From contig NZ_MEHJ01000001.1 in the NCBI RefSeq assembly GCF_001746415.1, forward strand, positions 6,206,501-6,270,500: a DNA stretch of 64,000 nucleotides, given 5' to 3'. The DNA is from Streptomyces agglomeratus (GTDB taxonomy: Bacteria; Actinomycetota; Actinomycetes; Streptomycetales; Streptomycetaceae). The translations under genes and the position numbers were made by a program. How positions within the stretch are numbered: the first letter of the stretch is position 1; the number at the start of each line of letters is the position of its first letter. A model generated the notes under the pieces. That model searched no databases and was not told the origin of the DNA. It worked only from the letters and a program-made list of their open reading frames with translations. Positions 51,333 to 60,376 of the stretch are shown here, in pieces.

Positions 51333-52652
51333 CTACGACCCGAAGTGGCGTTGCAGACCTTGCCACACGTCGTCGTACGCCGCCTGAAGGTGGTCGGAGG
51401 TCGCCGCCTGCTCGGTCGCCGTGACCGGCCAGCGCGTCTCGAACATGAAGGCCAGGCCGTCGTCGATCTTCTGCGGCTTCAGCTCGGCGGCGCTCGCGCG
51501 GTCGAATGTCTCACGGTCGGGCCCGTGCGCCGACATCATGTTGTGCAGCGAGCCGCCGCCCGGCACGAATCCCTCGGCCTTCGCGTCGTACGCGCCCTCG
51601 ATCAGGCCCATGTACTCGCTCATCACGTTGCGGTGGAAGTACGGCGGCCGGAAGGTGTCCTCGCCGACCAGCCAGCGCGGCGCGAAGACGACGAAGTCGA
51701 CGCCCGCCAGGCCGGGGGTGTCGGACGGCGAGGTGAGGACCGTGAAGATCGACGGGTCCGGGTGGTCGTAGCTGATGCTGCCGATGACATTGAAGCGCCG
51801 CAGGTCGTAGACGTACGGAACGTGGTTGCCGTGCCAGGCGACGACGTCGAGCGGCGAGTGGTCGTACGTCGCGGCCCAGAGGTTGCCGCAGAACTTGTTC
51901 ACCACCTCCACCGGACCCTCGACGTCCTCGTACGCCGCGACCGGGGCGAGGAAGTCGCGGGCGTTGGCGAGGCCGTTCGCGCCGATCGGGCCGAGGTCGG
52001 GGAGCTGGAAGGGCTGGCCGTAGTTCTCGCAGACGTAACCGCGAGCCGTCTCGTCCAGGAGTTCGACGCGGAAGCGCACGCCGCGCGGGATCAGCGCGAT
52101 GTGACCGGGCTCGCAGCGCAGCAGGCCGAACTCGGTGCGCAGGAGCAGACCGCCGCGCTCGGGAACGATCAGCAGTTCGCCGTCGGCGTCGCTGAACACC
52201 CGGTCCGTCATGGAGGCGTTGGCGTGGTAGAGGTGAATCGCCATGCCGGTGCGCTGCGTCACGTCGCCGTTGCCGCCGACCGTCCACAGCCCGGCCAGGA
52301 AGTCCGTACCGGGCGCCGGCTCGGGCAGCGGGTTCCAGCGCAGCCGGTTCGGGTCGGGGACGGTCTCGGTGAAGGGCGCGCTGCGCACGTCGCCGTTGTC
52401 GGTGCGTGCGAACGGGGGGTGCGCGGCCGACGGCCTGATCCGGTAGAGCCACGAGCGCCGGTTGTGGGCGCGCGGCTCGGTGAAGGCCGAGCCGCTCAGC
52501 TGCTCGGCGTACAGGCCGACCGGGGCGCGCTGGGGTGAATTGCGGCCGTGCGGCAGGGCGCCGGGTACGGCCTCCGAGCTGTGTTCGTTGCCGAAGCCCG
52601 AGGAGTGGGCCAGCCCCTCGGCCGCTTTCCTCGCCTGCTCGATGCCGCTCAT
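51333..52652 (-). CDS. hmgA: homogentisate 1,2-dioxygenase
   Basis: 439 aa from the ATG at 52652, preceded by GGGAGCGG. Characteristic HmgA sequence from [18 protein letters not shown] through [20 protein letters not shown] to the C-terminal iron site: [18 protein letters not shown] (His and Glu ligands) and [16 protein letters not shown] (His). Opens the homogentisate ring to maleylacetoacetate in tyrosine/phenylalanine breakdown; its loss normally gives brown pyomelanin. No fumarylacetoacetase or maleylacetoacetate isomerase gene is adjacent. A strong inverted repeat lies ~20-50 bp upstream, and a UTRA-GntR gene follows. Confidence 0.96.
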   Translation of the reverse strand: MSGIEQARKAAEGLAHSSGFGNEHSSEAVPGALPHGRNSPQRAPVGLYAEQLSGSAFTEPRAHNRRSWLYRIRPSAAHPPFARTDNGDVRSAPFTETVPDPNRLRWNPLPEPAPGTDFLAGLWTVGGNGDVTQRTGMAIHLYHANASMTDRVFSDADGELLIVPERGGLLLRTEFGLLRCEPGHIALIPRGVRFRVELLDETARGYVCENYGQPFQLPDLGPIGANGLANARDFLAPVAAYEDVEGPVEVVNKFCGNLWAATYDHSPLDVVAWHGNHVPYVYDLRRFNVIGSISYDHPDPSIFTVLTSPSDTPGLAGVDFVVFAPRWLVGEDTFRPPYFHRNVMSEYMGLIEGAYDAKAEGFVPGGGSLHNMMSAHGPDRETFDRASAAELKPQKIDDGLAFMFETRWPVTATEQAATSDHLQAAYDDVWQGLQRHFGS

Positions 52653-52674
52653 CGTCCGCTCCCGGGGTGCCGAA

Positions 52675-52702
52675 GGAATCCTATGGGTGACAGTAGGATT
52701 CC
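52675..52702. promoter_or_regulatory. 9-bp inverted repeat upstream of hmgA
   Basis: GGAATCCTA (52675-52683), 10-bp spacer, TAGGATTCC (52694-52702): perfect arms with 19-bp centre-to-centre spacing. It lies 23 bp upstream of the hmgA ATG and ~90 bp before the divergent TetR gene. Candidate operator for either the UTRA-GntR or the TetR regulator. Confidence 0.7.
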
Positions 52703-52793
52703 GGGGCCCGCTCGTCAACGGGGACCCTCCGCCGCCCGGCCGGCAATCGTTCCCCGTTCAACGGGTGCCGCGCCCGCCGGGACTGTCGGCATC

Positions 52794-53426
52794 ATGGGGA
52801 CCGTGCCCCGAACGAACTCGCTTCGCCGAGCCCCCGTGCAGCAGCGCAGCGCCGACCGGCTCGCCCGGATACTGGACGCCTGCGCCCAACTCCTCGACGA
52901 GAGCGGCTACGAGCAGCTCAGTACGCGCGCGGTCGCCGCCCGCGCGGGCGTGCCCATCGGGTCCGTGTACCGCTTCTTCGGCAACAAGCGCGCCATGGCC
53001 GACGCCCTCGCGCAGCGCAATCTCGACCACTACGCCGAGCGGATCGGCGGCCGCATCTCCGCGATGCCGGGAGAGGACTGGCGCGGCGCCATCGACGCCG
53101 TACTCGACGAGTACGTCACGATGAAGCGCACCGTCCCCGGCTTCCGCCTCGTCGACTTCGGCGTCCAGATCCCGGTGGGCGACCGGGCGGCCGACTCCGG
53201 CGGCGCCGACATCGACTACCGCGTCACCGACCGCCTGACCGACCTGCTGGCCGCTCACCTCGGCCGCACCCCGGACCCGGCCCTGCGCCGGACGGTCCTG
53301 GTCGCCGTCGAGGCCGCCGACGCCCTGCTCCAGCTGGCCTTCCGCGTCGGCCCGTCGGGGGACCCGGACCTGATCGCGGAGACCCGCGCCGTCCTGCACG
53401 CCTACCTGGCCCGGATCTTCGACTGA
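52794..53426 (+). CDS. TetR-family transcriptional regulator
   Basis: 210 aa from the ATG at 52794; GTG at 52803 is equally plausible. HTH region: QRSADRLARILDACAQLLDESGYEQLSTRAVAARAGVPIGSVYRFFGNKRAMADALAQRN in consecutive segments, with VPIGSVYRFFGNK as recognition helix. The C-terminal domain (TVPGFRLVDFGVQIP; RRTVLVAVEAADALLQLAF) is of the common AcrR-like type. It is divergent from hmgA and co-directional with the molybdopterin oxidoreductase 88 bp downstream. The 20-bp dyad at 53451 in that gap is a likely target. Confidence 0.9.
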   Translation: MGTVPRTNSLRRAPVQQRSADRLARILDACAQLLDESGYEQLSTRAVAARAGVPIGSVYRFFGNKRAMADALAQRNLDHYAERIGGRISAMPGEDWRGAIDAVLDEYVTMKRTVPGFRLVDFGVQIPVGDRAADSGGADIDYRVTDRLTDLLAAHLGRTPDPALRRTVLVAVEAADALLQLAFRVGPSGDPDLIAETRAVLHAYLARIFD

Positions 53427-53450
53427 TTCGGGCCGCCGGGCCCTCCCCAC

Positions 53451-53470
53451 CATGCCTACCGGTCGGTATG
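53451..53470. promoter_or_regulatory. 20-bp dyad upstream of the molybdopterin oxidoreductase
   Basis: CATGCCTACCGGTCGGTATG: palindrome with 2 mismatches per arm (CATnCCnACC / GGTnGGnATG). A -10-like TATGCT follows at 53467-53472. A site with the same CCGGTCGGTA core overlaps the promoter of the symporter gene at 63 kb. Confidence 0.6.
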
Positions 53471-53514
53471 CTCGGCAGTGCCCGCGCACCACCGCCGCCG
53501 CCCCTGGAGGGCTC

Positions 53515-55740
53515 ATGCCCGGTCAAGACGAAGCCACAGCGTCCCGCACCGCCCTGCGCATCTGTCCGCTCTGCGAAGCCACCTGTGGCCTGACCCTCAC
53601 CATCGAGGGGACCAGGGTCACCGGCGCGCGCGGTGATCGCGACGACGTTTTCAGCCGGGGGTTCATCTGCCCCAAGGGAGCGTCCTTCGGTGAGCTCGAC
53701 GCCGACCCCGACCGGCTGACCGGGCCCCTCGTCCGCGAGGACGGCGTGCTGCGGGAGGCGACCTGGAGCGAGGCATTCGACCTCGTCGCCGCCCGGATGC
53801 GACCCCTGATCGAGGAGTACGGACCGCACGCGGTCGGCGTCGTACTCGGCAACCCCAACGTCCACACCATGGCCGGCGCGCTCTATCCGCCCGTCCTGCT
53901 CTCGCTGCTGCGCACCCGCAGCCTCTTCACCGCCAGCACCGTCGACCAGATGCCTAAGCACGTCTCCAGCGGACTGCTCTTCGGCGACCCGTTCGCCATC
54001 CCGGTGCCCGACCTCGACCGTACGGACCACCTGCTGCTGCTGGGCGCCAACCCCCTGGACTCCAACGGCAGCCTGTGCACCGCCCCCGACTTCCCCGGCA
54101 AGCTCAAGGCGCTGCGCCGCCGAGGCGGCACGCTCGTCGTCGTCGATCCGCGCCGCACCCGCACCGCGAAGCTCGCCGACCGGCACGTCGCCATCAGGCC
54201 CGGCACGGACGCCCTGCTGCTGGCGGCGCTCGCCCAGGTCCTCTTCGAGGAGAAGCTGGCCGCCCCCGGTGTCCTGGAGGAGTACGTCGAAGGGCTGGCC
54301 GAAGTCCGCGAAGCCGTACGGGACTTCACGCCGGAGGCCGTGGCCGCCGCCTGCGACGTACCCGCCGACGAGATCCGGCTGCTGGCCCGCGGGCTCGCCG
54401 CCGCGCCCACCGCAGCCGTGTACGGCCGCGTCGGCAGTTCCACCGTCGAGTTCGGGACGCTGGCCAACTGGCTCGTCGACGTACTGAACATCCTCACCGG
54501 CAACCTCGACCGCCCCGGCGGCGCCCTCTTCCCGCTCTCGGCCACCGTGCCCTCGCCGAAGCCGGCCGGGCCCGGCAAGGGGTTCGCGCTCGGCCGCTGG
54601 AAGAGCCGCGTGGCCGGCCACGCCGAGGCCAAGGGAGAGCTGCCGCTGGCCGCGCTCGCCGAGGAGATCGACACCCCGGGGGAGGGCCGGGTGCGCGCGC
54701 TCGTGGCCATCGCCGCCAACCCCGTGCTCTCCGCGCCCGACGGGCTGCGCCTCGACCGCGCCCTGAGCGAGCACCTGGACTTCATGGTCAGCGTCGACCC
54801 CTATCTCAACGAGACGTCACGGCACGCCGATGTCGTCCTGCCTCCGCCGCCGCCCTCCCGGAGCGCCCACTTCGACTTCGCCTTCAACGGCTTCGCCGTG
54901 CACAACCAGGCGCGCTACACGCCCGCCGCCGTCCCGCTGGACGAGGGGCGCATGGACGAGAGCGAGATCCACGCCCGGCTGATCCTGGCGGTGAGCGGCA
55001 TGCACGGCGCCGACCCGTCGGCCGTGGACGACCTGGTGATCGAGCGCGCCCTCACCAAGGCCGTCGCCGAACCGCACTCGCCCGTCCACGGCGGCGACCC
55101 GGCGGAACTCGCCGCCGCGCTCACCGGCCGCGGCGGACCCGAGCGGCGGCTCGACATGATGCTGCGCCTGGGCCCGTACGACCTGACCCTCCAGGATCTG
55201 CTGGCCCATCCGCACGGTGTCGACCTCGGCCCGCTCCGGCCGCGTCTTCCGCAGGTACTGAAGACCCGCAGCGGGAAGATCGAACTGCTGCCACGGCCCG
55301 TCGCCGCAGACCTGCCCCGGCTGCGGCGCGCGCTGGACGAACGGCCCGCGGCGCTCGTCCTCGTGGGCCGCCGCCATCTGCGGTCCAACAACAGCTGGAT
55401 GCACAACATCGCGTCGCTCAACGGCGGCAGCAACCGCTGCACCCTCCAGGTCCACCCGGACGACGCGGCGCGGCTCGGCCTCACGGACGGAAAGCAGGCT
55501 CGGATCAGCGCGGAGGGAGGGGAGCTGGAGGTTCCGGTCGAGGTGACGGACGCGGTGCGCGGCGGAGTGGTGAGCCTGCCGCACGGCTGGGGGCACGACC
55601 GGGACGGCGTCCGGATGGCGGTCGCCGCGGCCACCCCCGGGGTCAACGTCAATCAGCTGCTCGACGGGAGCCGGCTCGACCCGCTGTCGGGCACGGCGGT
55701 GCTCAACGGGTTCCCCGTCGACGTGACACCCATATCGTGA
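53515..55740 (+). CDS. molybdopterin oxidoreductase with N-terminal [4Fe-4S] site
   Basis: 741 aa from the ATG at 53515, with GGAGGG at 53506-53511. The N-terminal cluster motif is complete (CPLCEATCGL ... FICPKG: C-x2-C-x3-C-x~27-C). It is followed by the bis-MGD domains: VVLGNPNVHTMAGA, STVDQMPKHVSSGLLFG, LLLGANPLDSNG, VVVDPRRTRTAKLAD, and the C-terminal cap RSNNSWMHNIASLNGGSNRCTL and RGGVVSLPHGWGH. DMSO-reductase superfamily, formate-dehydrogenase-like, but the catalytic ligand residue cannot be assigned. No electron-transfer subunit or FdhD gene is adjacent and there is no Tat signal, so it is a cytoplasmic oxidoreductase of unknown substrate. Confidence 0.88.
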   Translation: MPGQDEATASRTALRICPLCEATCGLTLTIEGTRVTGARGDRDDVFSRGFICPKGASFGELDADPDRLTGPLVREDGVLREATWSEAFDLVAARMRPLIEEYGPHAVGVVLGNPNVHTMAGALYPPVLLSLLRTRSLFTASTVDQMPKHVSSGLLFGDPFAIPVPDLDRTDHLLLLGANPLDSNGSLCTAPDFPGKLKALRRRGGTLVVVDPRRTRTAKLADRHVAIRPGTDALLLAALAQVLFEEKLAAPGVLEEYVEGLAEVREAVRDFTPEAVAAACDVPADEIRLLARGLAAAPTAAVYGRVGSSTVEFGTLANWLVDVLNILTGNLDRPGGALFPLSATVPSPKPAGPGKGFALGRWKSRVAGHAEAKGELPLAALAEEIDTPGEGRVRALVAIAANPVLSAPDGLRLDRALSEHLDFMVSVDPYLNETSRHADVVLPPPPPSRSAHFDFAFNGFAVHNQARYTPAAVPLDEGRMDESEIHARLILAVSGMHGADPSAVDDLVIERALTKAVAEPHSPVHGGDPAELAAALTGRGGPERRLDMMLRLGPYDLTLQDLLAHPHGVDLGPLRPRLPQVLKTRSGKIELLPRPVAADLPRLRRALDERPAALVLVGRRHLRSNNSWMHNIASLNGGSNRCTLQVHPDDAARLGLTDGKQARISAEGGELEVPVEVTDAVRGGVVSLPHGWGHDRDGVRMAVAAATPGVNVNQLLDGSRLDPLSGTAVLNGFPVDVTPIS

Positions 55741-55768
55741 CCTGGGGTTTTGCGCTTATTGCTCGCGT

Positions 55769-55790
55769 GTCAACATCTTGTTAACGCGTT
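55769..55790. promoter_or_regulatory. GTCAACA-N3-TGTTAAC dyad upstream of citM
   Basis: GTCAACATCTTGTTAAC contains opposed half-sites GTyAACA and TGTTrAC. It lies ~75 bp before the citM start. CTTGTTAAC is shared with the tctC upstream region (23028-23052), so both carboxylate transporters may be read by the same CitB-type regulator. This is inference. Confidence 0.45.
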
Positions 55791-55860
55791 GGACGGCGAC
55801 CTAACGTCAACGAACCGCCTGGCCTGGTGGGAGTTCAAGGGCGAACGTTAGGTACCCCAA

Positions 55861-57270
55861 ATGCTGACAATCCTCGGATTCGGCATGATCGCGACTTTCC
55901 TGGTCCTGATCATGATGAAGAAGATGTCGCCGATCGCGGCGCTGGTGCTGATCCCGGCACTGTTCTGTGTGTTCGTCGGGCAGGGCGCCAAGCTCGGCGA
56001 CTACGTCCTCGAAGGTGTGGGAAACCTCGCGCCCACCGCCGCGATGCTGATGTTCGCCATCGTGTACTTCGGCGTGATGATCGACGTGGGTCTCTTCGAC
56101 CCGATCGTGCGCGGCATCCTGCGCTTCTGCAAGGCGGACCCCATGCGGGTCGTGGTCGGAACAGCCGTCCTCGCCGCCATCGTCTCCCTCGACGGCGACG
56201 GCTCGACCACCTTCATGATCACCGTCTCGGCGATGTACCCGCTGTACAAGCGGCTCGGGATGAGCCTGGTCGTGATGACCGGTGTCGCCGCCACGGCGAA
56301 CGGCGTCATGAACACCCTTCCCTGGGGCGGGCCGACCGCCCGCGCCGCCACCGCGCTGAAGCTCGACGCGGCGGACATCTTCGTGCCGATGATCCCGGCC
56401 CTCGCCGTGGGCCTGCTGTTCGTCTTCGTGCTGGCGTACGTGCTGGGCCTGCGGGAGCGCAAGCGGCTCGGGTACCTCACGCTGGACGAGGTGGTCGAGG
56501 CGCAGGCCGACGTGCTGGTCGCGGCCGGTGGCGGCGGCGGCGAGGAGCCGCGCAAGAGCGCCGGTGGCGCCGGTGACGGTACGGAGGCGGCCGACGCCGG
56601 TCCGGCGTACGCCGCCGACGGCGAGGGTTTCCAGGGGCTCGACCCCGACCGCCCGACACTGCGCCCGAAGCTCTACTGGTTCAACGCCGGGCTCACCGTC
56701 GCGCTGCTCACCGCCATGATCATGGAGCTGCTGCCGATCCCGGTCCTCTTCCTGATCGGCGCGGCCCTCGCCCTCACGGTCAACTACCCGAACATGGCCG
56801 ACCAGAAGGCCCGTATCGCCGCCCACGCCGACAACGTGCTCAACGTCGCCGGCATGGTCTTCGCGGCCGCCGTGTTCACCGGCGTCCTCACCGGCACCGG
56901 CATGGTCAAGCACATGGCCGACTGGCTCGTCGGCGCGATCCCCGAGGGCATGGGCCCCCACATGGCGATCGTGACCGGCCTGTTGAGCCTGCCGCTGACG
57001 TACTTCATGTCCAACGACGGCTTCTACTTCGGTGTCCTGCCCGTACTCGCCGAAGCGGGCGCGGCGCACGGAGTGTCGTCGCTGGAGATCGCCCGCGCCT
57101 CGCTCGTCGGCCAGGCGCTCCACATGTCGAGCCCGCTGGTACCCGCCGTGTACGTCCTGGTCGGCATGGCCAAGGTCGAGTTCGGCGACCACACCAGGTT
57201 CACCGTCAAGTGGGCCGCGCTCACCTCGCTGGTGGTCCTCGCCGCCGGAATCGTGTTCGGCATCATCTGA
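55861..57270 (+). CDS. citM: CitM-type citrate:metal/H+ symporter
   Basis: 469 aa from the ATG at 55861. CitMHS family: MLTILGFGMIATFLVLIMMKKMSPI start, then the DGDGSTTFMITVSAMYPLYK and TLPWGGPTARAATAL segments that line the transport site, and in the second half ...GLLSLPLTYFMSNDGFYFGVLPVL and GQALHMSSPLVPAVYVL. There are about 12 spans with a ~70-residue hydrophilic loop (residues ~210-265). It imports citrate complexed to a divalent metal. The RBS is weak (AGG at 55850-55852). The MFS gene starts in its stop codon (TGATG), making a two-gene operon. Confidence 0.92.
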   Translation: MLTILGFGMIATFLVLIMMKKMSPIAALVLIPALFCVFVGQGAKLGDYVLEGVGNLAPTAAMLMFAIVYFGVMIDVGLFDPIVRGILRFCKADPMRVVVGTAVLAAIVSLDGDGSTTFMITVSAMYPLYKRLGMSLVVMTGVAATANGVMNTLPWGGPTARAATALKLDAADIFVPMIPALAVGLLFVFVLAYVLGLRERKRLGYLTLDEVVEAQADVLVAAGGGGGEEPRKSAGGAGDGTEAADAGPAYAADGEGFQGLDPDRPTLRPKLYWFNAGLTVALLTAMIMELLPIPVLFLIGAALALTVNYPNMADQKARIAAHADNVLNVAGMVFAAAVFTGVLTGTGMVKHMADWLVGAIPEGMGPHMAIVTGLLSLPLTYFMSNDGFYFGVLPVLAEAGAAHGVSSLEIARASLVGQALHMSSPLVPAVYVLVGMAKVEFGDHTRFTVKWAALTSLVVLAAGIVFGII

Positions 57271-58511
57271 TGCGCGGCAGGGGGTGGTTGCTGCGCCTCG
57301 TCATCGCCTTCGGCTTCGCGCAGGCGGCGGTGTCGATGGCGCGGCCGGCCGTCTCGTACCGGGCCCTCTCCCTGGGCGCGGACGAGCGGGCGGTCGGAGT
57401 GATCGCCGGCGTGTACGCGCTGCTGCCGCTGTTCGCGGCCGTACCGCTGGGGCGCAGGACGGATCACGGGCGGTGCGCCCCGCTGCTGCCGGCCGGTGTG
57501 GTCCTGATCGCGGCCGGCTGCGCCCTCAGCGGTACGGCGAACTCCCGTGCCGCGATGGCCGCCTGGAGCGGGGTGATGGGTCTCGGGCACCTGTGCTTCG
57601 TCATCGGGGCGCAGTCGATCGTCGCCCGCCAGTCCGCCCCGGCCGAACAGGACCGCAACTTCGGCCACTTCACCATCGGCGCCTCCCTCGGCCAGCTCGT
57701 CGGACCGGTCGCCGCCGGGGCGCTCGTGTCCGGGCACGACGGTGCGATGGGCCGCACCAGCGCCCTCGCCCTGGTCGTCTCGGCCGGTGTCGCGGCGGTG
57801 TCGTTCACCTCGCTCTGGCGGATCGAGCGGCGGGCGGAGGGCGCGGCGCGCAAGGAAGGCGCCGCCAAGGTCCCCGTCCACCGCATCCTGCGTACGCGGG
57901 GCGTGCCGGCCGGCATCCTCATCAGCCTCGCGGTCCTCTCCGCGACCGACGTCCTCACCGCGTACCTCCCCGTCGTCGGTGAGCACCGGGGCATCGCCCC
58001 TTCCGTCGTCGGCCTGCTGCTCAGCCTGCGGGCCGCGGCGACGATCGCCTGCCGTCTGGTCATGACGCCGATGATCCGGCTGCTCGGCCGCACCGCGCTG
58101 ATGACCGTCAGCTGCCTGCTGGCCGGGCTGCTGTGCGCGGGGATCGCACTGCCGGTCCCGGTGTGGGCGCTGGCGCTGATGCTGGCCGCCCTCGGCTTCT
58201 GCCTCGGCGTCGGACAGCCCCTCTCGATGACCACGGTGGTCCAGGCATCGCCGCCGGAGGCGCGTTCGACCGCCCTGGCCCTGCGGCTGACCGGCAACCG
58301 CCTCGGGCAGGTCGCGGCGCCGGCGTCGGCGGGTCTGGTGGCGGGCGTGGCGGGCACGGCGGCGCCGTTTCTGATGCTGGGGGTGCTCCTCGTGGGCGCG
58401 TCGGTGCTCGCGGTGCGGGCGCCGGGACCGCGCGGCTCCTCCCCGGACGCCCGTGGGAGCGGGGTGGAACGGGTGCGGAAGGGGCCCGTTCGCTCGGGCG
58501 GCAGACACTGA
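57270..58511 (+). CDS. MFS transporter, unknown substrate
   Basis: 413 aa from the ATG at 57270, sharing one base with the citM stop. Twelve-span MFS: N-terminal LLRLVIAFGFAQAAVSMARPAVSY, motif-A-like PLGRRTDHGRCAPL after span 2, HFTIGASLGQLVGPVAAG (motif C-like), and LGFCLGVGQPLSMTTVVQASP in the second half. The tail is polar and basic. It is coupled to citM, suggesting a role with citrate, a citrate-metal complex or a siderophore, but this is context only. Confidence 0.85.
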   Translation: MRGRGWLLRLVIAFGFAQAAVSMARPAVSYRALSLGADERAVGVIAGVYALLPLFAAVPLGRRTDHGRCAPLLPAGVVLIAAGCALSGTANSRAAMAAWSGVMGLGHLCFVIGAQSIVARQSAPAEQDRNFGHFTIGASLGQLVGPVAAGALVSGHDGAMGRTSALALVVSAGVAAVSFTSLWRIERRAEGAARKEGAAKVPVHRILRTRGVPAGILISLAVLSATDVLTAYLPVVGEHRGIAPSVVGLLLSLRAAATIACRLVMTPMIRLLGRTALMTVSCLLAGLLCAGIALPVPVWALALMLAALGFCLGVGQPLSMTTVVQASPPEARSTALALRLTGNRLGQVAAPASAGLVAGVAGTAAPFLMLGVLLVGASVLAVRAPGPRGSSPDARGSGVERVRKGPVRSGGRH

Positions 58512-58529
58512 CTGTCGGCCAGTCAGGTC

Positions 58530-58585
58530 ATATCTGACATCTTCTCAGCGTTTCGAGGCTTCTTCTCGCCCGATATGTGACATCT
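58530..58585 (+). promoter_or_regulatory. 13-bp direct repeats before the secreted protein/sortase pair
   Basis: ATATCTGACATCT (58530-58542) and ATATGTGACATCT (58573-58585): 12 of 13 identical, starts 43 bp apart (four helical turns). An inverted GTCAG...CTGAC overlaps the first copy. They sit in a locally AT-rich 129-bp gap and are probably regulator binding sites. Confidence 0.5.
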
Positions 58586-58640
58586 AATCAGGCGATCGAG
58601 TGATCAGTACGACAATCATCTCGGCTTGAAGGAGCCCCGC

Positions 58641-59279
58641 ATGACCACCTCGGCATCTCTTCGCTTCCACGGTGTCCGCCCGGGCATGGCCGCCCTCGCC
58701 ACGCTGGCCCTCGCAGGGGTGTCCCTGTGGGGCGCGCCGGCCGCCCTCGCGGTGGAGGGCGACAGTGGAGACATCAAGATCCACAAGTCCGGAACCCGCG
58801 CCGCCGACACCAACGACCACTACGAGGTCTGCACGTTCAGCATGGCCGCGTCCAACTTCGAGGGAGTGAAGCTGGTCAACTGGACGGTCACTCCGCCGCA
58901 GCCGAAGACCCCCGTCGAGCCCATCCTGTCGGGTGGCCTCGTACTCATGAACGGCAAGGGCAACACCGCGGACTACTCGCTCCCGGACGGTCACTACCAG
59001 CTCAGCTGGACGTTCCCGGGCGGCGTCCCGAAGCAGAAGATCTTCAAGGTCAACTGCGCGAAGAAGCAGGACAACAAGCCCGCTCCGCGTGGCGCCGTAC
59101 CCGCGGGCGGCGGCGGCGCGGCGGACATCGGCACCGGCACGGGTACGGGCACGGGCACGGGCACCGAGACCGACGACGGCTCCTCGGCCATGGCGCCCGC
59201 TCTGGTCGCGGGTGCCGCGGGAGTGGCCGGGCTGATGTTCGTACGTCGGGCACGCCGCCGCGCAAATGGCGCCGCGTAA
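58641..59279 (+). CDS. secreted membrane-anchored protein preceding a class F sortase
   Basis: 212 aa from the ATG at 58641, with GAAGGAG at 58628-58634. Signal peptide ~1-38 (HGVRPGMAALATLALAG ... ALAVEG). A ~105-residue beta-rich domain with a Cys pair (YEVCTFS, KVNCAKK) follows, then a GTGTGTGTGT spacer, a hydrophobic span (MAPALVAGAAGVAGLMFV) and a basic RRARRRA tail. The layout is that of a surface protein, but no LPXTG/LAXTG is present before the span. The sortase gene overlaps its 3' end by 14 bp. Function unknown. Confidence 0.75.
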   Translation: MTTSASLRFHGVRPGMAALATLALAGVSLWGAPAALAVEGDSGDIKIHKSGTRAADTNDHYEVCTFSMAASNFEGVKLVNWTVTPPQPKTPVEPILSGGLVLMNGKGNTADYSLPDGHYQLSWTFPGGVPKQKIFKVNCAKKQDNKPAPRGAVPAGGGGAADIGTGTGTGTGTGTETDDGSSAMAPALVAGAAGVAGLMFVRRARRRANGAA

Positions 59280-60213
59280 CACCCGCTACCGCCGCCGGCT
59301 CGGGCCGAGCCGGGGACTGCGCCTGGCCATGACGGCGACCGCGACGGTGACGTTGGTGACCGGTGTCGTCCGGGGGTGCGGCGAATCGCCCCCGGACGCG
59401 CCGGTCGTCACCGCCGCTCACGACACCGCCGCTCACGACACGGCCGCCAAGAACCCGGCGCCCGAGCCGAAGCCGGCGGCGCCGTCCCCGCCGGCGACGA
59501 AGCCGGCGGTTCCGACGCCGGGGGTGGCGACGCCGGTGGTGCCGGTGCCGGCGGCGCCCAAGCCGGTGGTACCGACTCCCGCGGTGTCCCGGCCGGCGGT
59601 AGCGTCACCGGTGGCGAAGCCGGTGGTTCCGACACCGGCCGTCACCACCGCGGCGACCAAATCGGCGGCGCCCCGCCCGGTCCCGCCCCCGTCCGCGGCG
59701 GTGAAGCCGGCTCCCAAGCCGGCCGCCCGCCCGGTACATCCGCCGCTGCCGCACTCGCCGCCGCTGAGTGTGGCCGTTCCCGCCATCACCATCGAGGCGC
59801 CCGTCGTCGGCCTCGGACTCGAACCGCAGGGCCACCTGGCCGCCCCGCAGGTCGACAACCCGCGCCTGGTGGGCTGGTACCGCGACGGCCCGACCCCCGG
59901 CGAGGCGGGAACCTCCCTCCTCGTCGGCCACCGGGACACCCGGACCGGACCGGCCATCTTCCTCAACCTCAACGCACTCGTCCCCGGTGACGTCGTCCAC
60001 GTCACCCGGGAGGACCACCGGATCGCGGTGTTCACCGTCGACGCCGTGCGGACGTACAAGAAGGAGGCATTCCCCGACGCCGAGGTGTACGGCGCGAGGG
60101 CCGGCCGCCCCGAGCTGCGGATCCTGACCTGCGGCGGCACCTTCGACAAGAAGACCGGATACGCCTCGAACGTCGTCGTCTTCGCCCATCTCACGGACGT
60201 GAAGTACGTGTAG
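59266..60213 (+). CDS. class F sortase
   Basis: 315 aa from the ATG at 59266, overlapping the preceding gene. One N-terminal membrane anchor (LAMTATATVTLVTGVV), then a ~120-residue Pro/Ala/Val spacer with VVPTPA-type repeats, probably spanning the wall. The catalytic domain is ~165-315: SVAVPAITIEAPVVGLGLEPQG, SLLVGHRDT (His222) and LRILTCGGTFD (Cys289), followed by YASNVVVFAHL. Class F sortases are actinobacterial transpeptidases with poorly known substrates. The overlap with the upstream surface-protein gene suggests the two work together. Confidence 0.88.
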   Translation: MAPRNTRYRRRLGPSRGLRLAMTATATVTLVTGVVRGCGESPPDAPVVTAAHDTAAHDTAAKNPAPEPKPAAPSPPATKPAVPTPGVATPVVPVPAAPKPVVPTPAVSRPAVASPVAKPVVPTPAVTTAATKSAAPRPVPPPSAAVKPAPKPAARPVHPPLPHSPPLSVAVPAITIEAPVVGLGLEPQGHLAAPQVDNPRLVGWYRDGPTPGEAGTSLLVGHRDTRTGPAIFLNLNALVPGDVVHVTREDHRIAVFTVDAVRTYKKEAFPDAEVYGARAGRPELRILTCGGTFDKKTGYASNVVVFAHLTDVKYV

Positions 60214-60217
60214 CAGC

Positions 60218-60260
60218 GCCCCTCGACCCACCAGACCGCCCGTCGGTCCGGTCGAGGGGC
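60218..60260 (+). terminator. hairpin terminator after the sortase
   Basis: Outer stem GCCCCTCGACC (60218-60228) / GGTCGAGGGGC (60250-60260) with an inner GACCG/CGGTC stem (60234-60248). Confidence 0.8.
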
Positions 60261-60376
60261 TCTCGCGCGCCCGGCCTCCGCCGAAGGACCTCACCACGCC
60301 CCCGATCCCACCCGGGCCGCGCCGCCGTACCGGGCGCCGGCCGTCGCACCCGGGGACTTGGGGCCCTGGCGCACAA

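Noticed and set aside
55807..57192. 461-aa - strand frame opposite citM
   Set aside because: His/Asp/Glu/Gln-rich antisense shadow; citM has full family motifs on the + strand.
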